Shown one piece after another: positions 56,658 to 64,000 of a stretch of DNA of 64,000 nucleotides. Both the position numbers and the translations under genes were made by a program. A model generated the notes under the pieces. That model was not told the DNA's origin, ran no database searches, and worked only from the letters and a program-made list of their open reading frames with translations. The DNA is taken from positions 2,914,001 to 2,978,000 of the forward strand of contig NZ_OY781099.1 in the NCBI RefSeq assembly GCF_963676325.1. The letters are read 5' to 3'. The stretch is from an uncultured Bacteroides sp. GTDB taxonomy: Bacteria; Bacteroidota; Bacteroidia; Bacteroidales; Bacteroidaceae. The first letter of the stretch is position 1, and each line of letters starts with the position of its first letter.

Positions 56658-57710
56658 CTAATTTGATTGCTTTATCATAAATGGCGTTTCCATATACATA
56701 TATGAGCCAAACATAGTTTGAGGAGACAACGTAGTAGAAGTGAACACATACATATAGAAAGAGTTTACTTCATACCCAGGCCAAGTACCGTTATCGTTAA
56801 AAAGAACCACTCCATCCTCAGATGTAGGAGACACTTCATATTCAGCAGTTGAGTCCCCGGTTAGAGATCCGCTAGCTTCTCCAAGACAAAGATAGATAGG
56901 ATATGAAACTGTACTGGTAGTATATGTTCCGGTTCTTTGTCCGGCTTGCAGAACTAATTTCCCCTTTCTATAAATAAACTTAGCATTAAAAATTCCTGCA
57001 ATAGTACTGGTAAGGGTGCTGTCAGTCTCGGCAGTAAGAACTGCTGTTACAGCTGAAAGCTTTCCGCTAGTATTGTATCCGTACAACTTCCATGTACCTA
57101 TATAATCTTGCATAGAAGCTTGTTCAACAGCTATAGAATCTTTTATTGCACCCACTGTATACCTAAGAAATCCTGAACGTGGAGCTCCTGTTTTATTTTC
57201 GGCTACAGATATTTTCAAACTATCTCCCAAAGCTGAATACGAAATCCAGTCTACTGAAGATTCAAATAATATAGTTCCGTTAGATTTGAATTTCACAGTT
57301 GCCGACGAAGATTTATCTGTTGTAAATACAACGCTATTTTCATCTTTTATAATTGCCAGCCCATATTGTGAAACAGGAACAATAACCGACTTACCTCCAG
57401 AGGTTATCGTTACATGAGTGAAACGTCCTGTTACACTCAGATTATGGCCTGCAGATATTTTAACCGTATTACCGGAAACAGAAGCACTCAGCCAGCTATC
57501 TTTAGCCACAACTTCTACCTTATCCGTTGTAACCAGAACTATAGTTCCATCACCTCCTTTTGCTGGTAAATCTGTTCCAGATGCTGAAGTTATATCCAAC
57601 TTATCACTAATGACTGCTATTCCATCATCATCACTACACGCCGGCAACATAAGGGCGCATACAAAAGTAATTATTAATACATTTATTATTTTCTTCATAT
57701 TATCATTCAT
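56658..57710 (-). CDS. BACON-domain lipoprotein
   Basis: A 350-residue surface-type lipoprotein (lipobox LPAC, then SDDDG, a run of acidic residues typical of surface export). Two BACON-like beta domains occupy about residues 30-205 (TDKVEVVAKDSWLSASVSGN, FESSVDWISYSALGDSLKIS). The last 140 residues (YIGTWKLYGYNTSGKL and on) resemble the C-terminal part of the DUF4302 neighbour. Its ATG follows the preceding stop with no gap, implying translational coupling. Probably an accessory ligand-binding protein of the SusCD system. Confidence 0.78.
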   Translation of the reverse strand: MNDNMKKIINVLIITFVCALMLPACSDDDGIAVISDKLDITSASGTDLPAKGGDGTIVLVTTDKVEVVAKDSWLSASVSGNTVKISAGHNLSVTGRFTHVTITSGGKSVIVPVSQYGLAIIKDENSVVFTTDKSSSATVKFKSNGTILFESSVDWISYSALGDSLKISVAENKTGAPRSGFLRYTVGAIKDSIAVEQASMQDYIGTWKLYGYNTSGKLSAVTAVLTAETDSTLTSTIAGIFNAKFIYRKGKLVLQAGQRTGTYTTSTVSYPIYLCLGEASGSLTGDSTAEYEVSPTSEDGVVLFNDNGTWPGYEVNSFYMYVFTSTTLSPQTMFGSYMYMETPFMIKQSN

Positions 57711-58970
57711 TTATTGAACTTTTACTGCTTTAGTCACAAATGGGAATCTATATGTTCCACCTGTATATGCACCTATACGATTACCGGCAGAGTCGAACAT
57801 ATACAAAAGATAAGAACTCACTGTATACGATGACCATCGGCCATTATCAGCAAAAGTCAAAGTTAATGGACTCTTGGATGTAATTGTAGATTCCATACCA
57901 ATGCCATCACTCCATGTAAGGTAACCAACACTTGCATCCCATGGACAAAGCTTAACTATATTGCCATTGAAAGTTCCAACTTCCTGGGTTAGCACAGAAA
58001 CTTTATCATCTATTGAATTATACTCTGCAATAAATGGGAAAGGGAACTTAGGACCTGTCACTTTAAACGACTTTCCGGGTACATCCTGAGCAACAGTCGC
58101 AGAATAAATCACATTATTAATTGTAACATTCCAGATTCCTATGTATTTTTTAAACTCAGGAGATATATAAATCTTGAAAGAACCTTTTGTCCCGTCAGCC
58201 GCTGTTCCCACAAATGTAGTGTCTGCACTGCTCCATTCCAAAGTTTTAAATACATGGCCTGCTATGTCAGCCGGAACATTAAATTCTATCCCTTTAGTAC
58301 TGTAAATATAACTATTAGAAGACGAAGAACTACCCACAGCAATATCCATTGAGTGATTTTCTGTAAAAGATAGTTTTACATCTTTACTATCTACCTTTCC
58401 AACATAATCAGGATATACATTCTCGCTTTGAATTTTTACAATGCTATCTAAATACGACTTCCATTCTGTCTTTTCAGGCATAGGAGTCATAATCATCTTA
58501 TTTCCCCATTTTTTTCCTTTCAACACTACAGAATCGGCAGATGCACTCATAACAACAAACTCATAATCGCCCTGATATCCATCTAACGAACTATCTGATG
58601 GAGTACCAAAGAAATGCATTACGGGGTTAAATGTATCAAAAGTGAGCACCGGCCCCTGATTACTGATAAGATCATATGACGAATGATAAATATCTTTTGT
58701 ATCAGCAATTTCTGAAGCTACATTAGCCTTTCCATCAGCAAATGAAATAATCATGTTGTATCCGCCGTAAGCATAATCCGCTCCTGCATAATAGCGTAAT
58801 CTCCAACCATTCTTCGGTGATTGCAATACTTTACTATAGTTTGCTAAAGCCTCTGACATTCTTACTGAAGCTGATTTGTCAAAAACCTCTTTTTCTTCGT
58901 TTACGCAAGATTGGAATCCGAACGCAACAAATAGAAATAGTATACTATATATTATTTTTTTCATATTCAT
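57711..58970 (-). CDS. DUF4302 lipoprotein
   Basis: A 419-residue lipoprotein (lipobox GFQSC). The N-terminal motif SEALANYSKVLQSPKNGWRL and YGGYNMIISFADGKANVAS identify DUF4302, a Bacteroidetes family found in SusCD operons that often have a metallopeptidase, as here. Role unknown. An alternative ATG lies six bases in. It is one base from the upstream metallopeptidase gene and directly abuts the BACON gene. Confidence 0.82.
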   Translation of the reverse strand: MNMKKIIYSILFLFVAFGFQSCVNEEKEVFDKSASVRMSEALANYSKVLQSPKNGWRLRYYAGADYAYGGYNMIISFADGKANVASEIADTKDIYHSSYDLISNQGPVLTFDTFNPVMHFFGTPSDSSLDGYQGDYEFVVMSASADSVVLKGKKWGNKMIMTPMPEKTEWKSYLDSIVKIQSENVYPDYVGKVDSKDVKLSFTENHSMDIAVGSSSSSNSYIYSTKGIEFNVPADIAGHVFKTLEWSSADTTFVGTAADGTKGSFKIYISPEFKKYIGIWNVTINNVIYSATVAQDVPGKSFKVTGPKFPFPFIAEYNSIDDKVSVLTQEVGTFNGNIVKLCPWDASVGYLTWSDGIGMESTITSKSPLTLTFADNGRWSSYTVSSYLLYMFDSAGNRIGAYTGGTYRFPFVTKAVKVQ

Positions 58971-58971
58971 T

Positions 58972-59859
58972 TTATTTTAAAGATTCCAAATCAAGATACT
59001 TTACTTCGCTTTGTCTTCTTTGAACAACATCACGCAACTCATCCAAATCAATATTCCATGAATCTTTCATATAAGCCTTAACTATTGCAAATTTTCTCAG
59101 GATTGTAGCTCCTCCGCTTGGGCCTGCAGCATCAATAATAGCTTGCCATTGGGCCTTTGTGCTTGTTACATAAACTGCAATATTCTCTACAAAATCTTCA
59201 TTTGGCTCGCTCTGTGCATAAGGGGTTACAAAACCATTTTGATAAGCTTCATCATCTGAAGATAAATACCAGTCGTTGCCCACATAAGAAGCTTCGGAAA
59301 TAATTTTAAATCCGGCATCATAAGGTTTTTTCTGGTTAAGAATGTGCCCAAATTCATGATGCATAGTTTTAAAATAATATGTATTAAGAATAGCGGGGTT
59401 ACTTATACTGCTTTGGGTGAGACTGTTTACAATATAAAGCGTAATCTTTAAACCTCCTTCTGCTGTACCCAGAAGCATTGTTCCATTAGAATTGTATGCC
59501 GGAGAACCAATTAGATGAATAATACGGGGAACATATGTTTTAGTGAAGGTTATGCCTGCAACTTCATCATACGACTCGAGCCAGAGATACTTAATTAGAA
59601 TAGCTAATTTTGCAGCTTTTGCAGAATCGGCTGGTACAAGAGTGTATTTCATATTCGATTCTATATCCTCCATTTTATATTTAAAATCAATATTATAAGG
59701 ATATGTGTAATTTTCCTGCAGCCATGTTTCCAAAGAATCTCTTTTTGGAGCTGAAGTATCAAAAATACTTGTTGGGTCTAGTTTATCGTCGGACTGGCAA
59801 GACGTAAAGGATAACGTCATTGTCAGAACCAACATTATATATATTAAATTCTTTATCAT
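58972..59859 (-). CDS. Zinc-binding metallopeptidase-like lipoprotein
   Basis: A 295-residue lipoprotein (lipobox FTSC). MHHEFGHILNQ near residue 168 is a zincin HExxH-type motif with Glu as catalyst. A downstream Glu in EDFVENIAVYV could be the third ligand. This matches the putative zinc-binding metallopeptidase family that follows SusD in non-glycan type operons. Substrate unknown. It may trim a peptide or protein ligand before uptake by the SusC homologue. Confidence 0.82.
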   Translation of the reverse strand: MIKNLIYIMLVLTMTLSFTSCQSDDKLDPTSIFDTSAPKRDSLETWLQENYTYPYNIDFKYKMEDIESNMKYTLVPADSAKAAKLAILIKYLWLESYDEVAGITFTKTYVPRIIHLIGSPAYNSNGTMLLGTAEGGLKITLYIVNSLTQSSISNPAILNTYYFKTMHHEFGHILNQKKPYDAGFKIISEASYVGNDWYLSSDDEAYQNGFVTPYAQSEPNEDFVENIAVYVTSTKAQWQAIIDAAGPSGGATILRKFAIVKAYMKDSWNIDLDELRDVVQRRQSEVKYLDLESLK

Positions 59860-59878
59860 AATAATCTGTTTTTAAGAG

Positions 59879-61462
59879 TTATTTACTTCTTGGATTTGCA
59901 CTTAAACCTGCTGTTATTACATCTTGAGGAAGTTGAATTGCCCGACGAGGATCATTCACGGTAAGTGAATCTGTAACTACTCCAGTACTCATGTTTTTAG
60001 AACTCATTTCACGTCTGTAAATCACAATGCCATAACGTTTTATATCCTGCCAGCGTAATCCTTCGTGAAGAGTAACTAATCTGCGTAGCTGAAGAATACA
60101 TTGTAACAATGGTTCTTCTGTTACTGGCTCAATGGCAAAGTCTGCATTCAACGTCTTCTTTACAGTTGGCACTTTAGGTGCATAGTATTTTATGCCTGCA
60201 TAATAAGTCTTTATACCATCTAATGTTAAGCTGGGACTAGAAGAAAAAGCCTTCAGTAATGTATTGATATCCGCCAATGCTTTATCGTACTTTTGTTGAA
60301 GAGCATACGCTTCAGCTCTGCAAAGCAATGTTTCTTCTGCATTAAAGACTGACAATACAGAGTGTGCATACCCAATTCCGCTAGAGTGGTCTGTATATTC
60401 AAAATAATAACCAATCTTCCGTACCATTACTCTTGCAATATCTTGGTTACTAAAGACACTATAATAAAGCGCTGATTTATTATTGCCCCAAGGACCTTGC
60501 GCTCCTGTAGTCTCAGTATTGGCAATATACACACCATGACCATATTTCTCACCTAAAGAATAAGGACCGCCTATAGCTCCCCAAAGAGAGTAAACACTTT
60601 GTAAAAGGAAGTTCGACTGTACATCCGAACTTACATATGCATTAGGACGTATTTGTCCATTTTGCGATAACTGATTCCAGGAATACCAGTCTCTTAAAAC
60701 TGCTGATGGCATTTCGCCCAATGTTTTGGTAGCATAGGTCTCAGCTTTATCATACTTACGATAATAAAGATTAAATCTTGCAGCAAAAGCGTATGCCGCT
60801 TTCGGATTAAAGTGATATGAAGGCACTGTGAAAGTTACAGTATTTATCAAAGGCAAAGCAGCTTCAATATCAGAATTTATTTTAGCATATAATTCTGCCA
60901 GTGTACCTCTTTCATACTTAGGATTAACAGTTTTCTCTGGTTCTGTAGGATATGGAAGTCCCATTTTACTAGTTGCTGTCAATTCTGAATAAGCATCACA
61001 AAAAGTATTTGCCAACATAAATTCAGCATAAGCTCTGCATAATAAGGCTTCAGCTTTTTTTGTTTGCAATGTAGAAGTATCACCAAGTTTGGTTATAGCT
61101 TGCAATGCAGTATTTGCTGTGTTTACTGCTGAATAATATTTTTCCCAAAGATTTTGTGGTGATTCATTATCGTCGACACTTGTTATATCATCCCATTGGT
61201 AAGCTTCCGTTTGAAAACGATCATATGCTTTATTAAGATTAGCCTGGTCATCTGTATTATCTGACTCCATTTCAAACAAATAACATGGATTTGCTGAAGC
61301 ATAAGCAGATGTTAATAATTCACTAACCTTATCTTCTGTGTCTATTTCGGTTCTATTGTCGGGCAACGTATCAAGATAATCATCACATGACGTATTAAAA
61401 CCAAGAATTGCGACCAACGATGAGAACAATATATATTTTCTTATTTTCATATGATTAATCAT
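59879..61462 (-). CDS. SusD/RagB-family ligand-binding lipoprotein
   Basis: A 527-residue outer-membrane lipoprotein (lipobox FNTSCDDYLD, the classic SusD start). TPR-type helices follow (EALLCRAYAEFMLANTFC), and the C-terminal RagB/SusD part has ECLHEGLRWQDIKR-like sequence (HEGLRWQDIKRYG). It caps the SusC channel and captures ligand at the cell surface. The start may be the ATG at 61462 or 61450; the former is one base from the SusC stop. Ligand unknown. Confidence 0.92.
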   Translation of the reverse strand: MINHMKIRKYILFSSLVAILGFNTSCDDYLDTLPDNRTEIDTEDKVSELLTSAYASANPCYLFEMESDNTDDQANLNKAYDRFQTEAYQWDDITSVDDNESPQNLWEKYYSAVNTANTALQAITKLGDTSTLQTKKAEALLCRAYAEFMLANTFCDAYSELTATSKMGLPYPTEPEKTVNPKYERGTLAELYAKINSDIEAALPLINTVTFTVPSYHFNPKAAYAFAARFNLYYRKYDKAETYATKTLGEMPSAVLRDWYSWNQLSQNGQIRPNAYVSSDVQSNFLLQSVYSLWGAIGGPYSLGEKYGHGVYIANTETTGAQGPWGNNKSALYYSVFSNQDIARVMVRKIGYYFEYTDHSSGIGYAHSVLSVFNAEETLLCRAEAYALQQKYDKALADINTLLKAFSSSPSLTLDGIKTYYAGIKYYAPKVPTVKKTLNADFAIEPVTEEPLLQCILQLRRLVTLHEGLRWQDIKRYGIVIYRREMSSKNMSTGVVTDSLTVNDPRRAIQLPQDVITAGLSANPRSK

Positions 61463-61463
61463 T

Positions 61464-64000
61464 TTATAAACCTAATTTAAGAGTAAATGTAAATTGCTTT
61501 GGCACTGGGGCCGATACTCCACCTGAGCGAAAGAATTCAGGATCTTGCCCATTTAACTTAGAATCAGCATAAATTAAGAATAAGTTAGTGGCCTGCAACT
61601 TCAAGGATACATCTGTGAGCTTGCTCTTTTTTAACCAGCTTTTGGGAAAGTCATAAGCAAGAGAAATCTCTTTCATTCTGATAAAATCACCTTTTGCAAT
61701 ACGTACATCTGAATAGTTATAAGCATTGTAACCATAGCTTAGAGCTGAATTATTCAATAACTGTCGGGCACTAATGATTGTTGGAACATTAGTATACAGT
61801 TCATCTCCTGGTACTTCCCAACGATTTTTAAACTCTTTTGTCATTGAACTAAGATCACTATATGCTGCGCTGAACACAGGATCAAGACGGATGACATTTC
61901 CATAAGAATATGTAACAAACAGATTTAGTTTAAAATTCTTGTAAGTAAAGATATTACCCAAACTACCATTTACAGTAGGCTCTGTAGGTCCTTCATATTT
62001 CAAATATGATATATTATCACGTTCCTGAAAGTTTATATCAGAAGATGTTATTGTTCCTTTTTCTGTAAGGAAAGTTGGCAAGCCTTCGTCTGTTAATCCT
62101 TTAAACGGAATTGAGAAAAGGCTTCGCACTGGGTATCCTTCTAAAGCAAACCCATTACCCTGAACCATATCTATCACTCTTGCCTGAGACTTTAAATTGG
62201 TAACCTTATTGGTAGAGTGAGAATAGATGAAGCTTGAAGACCATTTGAAGTCTTTTGATACAATATTCTTTGTAGAAAGACTGAATTCTTCACCACTTGA
62301 ACGCATAGAAGCAACGTTTGCAAACTTAAGAATAGTACCTCCAACGCCTTCTGTTGCTATAGGTCCTATCAAATCATAATTATTACGCTTATACCAATCA
62401 AAAGCTACATTAATACGATCATTTAAAAATCCGGCATCAAGACCAATATTTAATTCATGCTTCTTTTCATATGTCAACTCACTGTTTTCAAGCTGGTCAA
62501 CATACAATCCGGATTCTTTCACACTTGAGAAAGGACGATAAGTATTATATGCTTTTATTATAGCTGTTGAATTTGCAAAATCCTGAGGGCCCCGGTCGGC
62601 AGTTAAACTATATGAGGCCTTTAGTGATAAATGAGAAACTGTTGGTTTTAATGTTTCGAAGAATTTTTCTTCATCCACATTCCATGAAGTAGCAATATTC
62701 CATGTTGGCAGCCATCGTGACGAACGTGATTGACCTAACTTATTTGTTCCTTCATAACGATATGTACCATTCAATATATATTTCCCCTTATATGAATAAG
62801 TTCCATTACCAAAAAAAGCAGCACTCCTAACTTTAGTGTGGTTCAGTGAATAATAATCATTACGATCTTCGATGCCTTTTTTAAAGAATTGATATACATA
62901 AAAAGGAATCTCACCTTTAGAATACTGCATACCCCATCCATTAAAGAAGCTCCTTGCACGGTCTGTGCTATTAGTTTCCATACCTCCAAATAAGTTAACT
63001 ATATGTATCTTATTAAAAGTGTGATTCCAATTAGCAGTTGCACGAAAGTCATAACCATTCATCCGGTTGTCAGTACGTTTGTAAATACCACCGTTAGGCA
63101 AAATAGAAATAGGCAGTGCGTATGGATTATCAGGGTCCGTATATAAAAGCGAGTTTGCATCACGAATAGTACTGGTTTCCATAGCTCTATAAGATAAAGC
63201 CTGATTTGAGCTATCAAGTATATTGTATTCTTGCGAAGAACCGGAATATTTTACCGCCCCTAACACACTTAATTCCAGTTCAGGAATAACTTTCCATCTT
63301 AATTCTCCCTGAAATCTCATATCAGCTACATTCAAATCAATATAGTTTGATTCCAACTCATGAAGTATATTAAATGGAGCATAGGTACTTGTATAATAAG
63401 CAGAAGGATCTAATGTTCGTGAAGAATTCAATGCATATGAATATGGATTGATATCAAAATCACGCTTTACCTTTCCCGAAACCACATCAACATCCTGGCT
63501 TAATGTGCCTGGTGCCTTTTGCTTACGATAAGAAGCATTAGCTATCATATTAATCGACAAATTGTCGAACAAATGATATGTGGTATTCAAATTTGCCGTG
63601 TAGCGCTTAACCTCGCTCTGCTTATACCATCCTGGATCCATCATTGCGCTTAAAGATGCGTAATAGCTTGCTTTTTCTGTACCGGTAGAAATACTTACCG
63701 AATGGTTCTGCATTACATTAGAGCTGAACAATTCATTAAACCAATTGGTATTTCTCATTTCTGCACTTCTCAAATAAGCATTTTGACTTTCCTGATTGTT
63801 AGTTAGCAGAAATTGTCCTGTTGCCGGATCAATTGTATTCATCAACTCATACATTTTTCCATAAACTCCACTACCAGAATAATTTGCTACTTCTGCATAA
63901 TTTAGCCATCCTCTTGATTTCATCTCCTTATAGATGCCCATCTGATCTTGCGAATTCAGAATATTAAAATCATTATAGCTAGGAATAAGCCGGGAAGTAA
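61464..64000 (-). CDS. SusC/RagA-family TonB-dependent transporter (5' end beyond window)
   Basis: The frame is open from base 64000 to the stop at 61464, so the visible part is the C-terminal 845 or so residues. The signal peptide, carboxypeptidase-like domain and most of the plug are missing. Sequence includes SYNDFNILNSQDQMGIYKEM, plug-to-barrel SVSISTGTEKASYYASLS, many barrel strands (GTYRYEGTNKLGQSRSSRW) and the terminal QFTFTLKLGL. It imports a ligand across the outer membrane using TonB energy. First gene of the five-gene operon visible here. Confidence 0.93.
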   Translation of the reverse strand, partial: TSRLIPSYNDFNILNSQDQMGIYKEMKSRGWLNYAEVANYSGSGVYGKMYELMNTIDPATGQFLLTNNQESQNAYLRSAEMRNTNWFNELFSSNVMQNHSVSISTGTEKASYYASLSAMMDPGWYKQSEVKRYTANLNTTYHLFDNLSINMIANASYRKQKAPGTLSQDVDVVSGKVKRDFDINPYSYALNSSRTLDPSAYYTSTYAPFNILHELESNYIDLNVADMRFQGELRWKVIPELELSVLGAVKYSGSSQEYNILDSSNQALSYRAMETSTIRDANSLLYTDPDNPYALPISILPNGGIYKRTDNRMNGYDFRATANWNHTFNKIHIVNLFGGMETNSTDRARSFFNGWGMQYSKGEIPFYVYQFFKKGIEDRNDYYSLNHTKVRSAAFFGNGTYSYKGKYILNGTYRYEGTNKLGQSRSSRWLPTWNIATSWNVDEEKFFETLKPTVSHLSLKASYSLTADRGPQDFANSTAIIKAYNTYRPFSSVKESGLYVDQLENSELTYEKKHELNIGLDAGFLNDRINVAFDWYKRNNYDLIGPIATEGVGGTILKFANVASMRSSGEEFSLSTKNIVSKDFKWSSSFIYSHSTNKVTNLKSQARVIDMVQGNGFALEGYPVRSLFSIPFKGLTDEGLPTFLTEKGTITSSDINFQERDNISYLKYEGPTEPTVNGSLGNIFTYKNFKLNLFVTYSYGNVIRLDPVFSAAYSDLSSMTKEFKNRWEVPGDELYTNVPTIISARQLLNNSALSYGYNAYNYSDVRIAKGDFIRMKEISLAYDFPKSWLKKSKLTDVSLKLQATNLFLIYADSKLNGQDPEFFRSGGVSAPVPKQFTFTLKLGL

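Overview
The window reads as a chromosome segment of a gut-type Bacteroidaceae (Bacteroides or a close relative). Evidence: a SusC/SusD pair, two hybrid two-component sensor-regulators of the Bacteroides type, many secreted or lipid-anchored glycoside hydrolases, Bacteroidetes -7 promoter boxes (TAnnTTTG), an HU-HIG/VirE pair, and an AT-rich background. I name no species.

Layout. (1) 1-9243, minus strand: glycan-degradation operon (GH97, GH3, carboxylesterase, GH43-CBM6 and a GH27 that runs off the left edge), with a divergent hybrid sensor-regulator at 9589-13527. (2) 13600-16566: a VirE-like ATPase and an HU-like protein between clusters of related inverted repeats, probably an inserted module. 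(3) 16626-27674, minus strand: a second carbohydrate locus (GH2, SASA-type esterase, GH2, hybrid sensor-regulator), carrying a broken IS5-type transposase between the first GH2 and the esterase. (4) tRNA-Ser(GCT) at 27784-27870, then housekeeping genes: DUF5686 outer-membrane protein, Crp/Fnr regulator, kdsA, lipid kinase, miaA, gapA and mscL. (5) 35852-38592: a decayed serine hydrolase, a GH28 pectinase and a convergent GDSL esterase. (6) 38750-43333: oxyR, a candidate small RNA divergent from it, a ClC channel, a candidate small transcript, and a LytTR/LiaF-like membrane pair. (7) 43852-50691: GH2 and GH78, each preceded by the same block of about 157 bp. (8) guaA at 51299-52822, then two P-loop NTPases (DUF4143 type and KAP-like). 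(9) 56104-64000: a small lipoprotein, then a SusC-SusD-metallopeptidase-DUF4302-BACON operon that continues past the right edge.

How they fit together: the hydrolase clusters would break down plant-type glycans (alpha-galactosylated or arabinosylated polymers, beta-galactosides, rhamnose-rich pectin), and each regulator would sense a breakdown product. The SusCD operon at the right end has no glycoside hydrolase and may handle a non-glycan ligand.

The least explained content is intergenic. Several families of short inverted repeats occur as paired hairpins or as four half-sites about 21-22 bp apart (16.3, 30.4, 38.7, 47.3-47.7 and 51.2 kb). The strongest new-gene candidate is a roughly 90-nt RNA divergent from oxyR. 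It has a Bacteroides-type promoter, a terminator and an OxyR-like binding site between the two genes, an arrangement like enterobacterial oxyR/oxyS.
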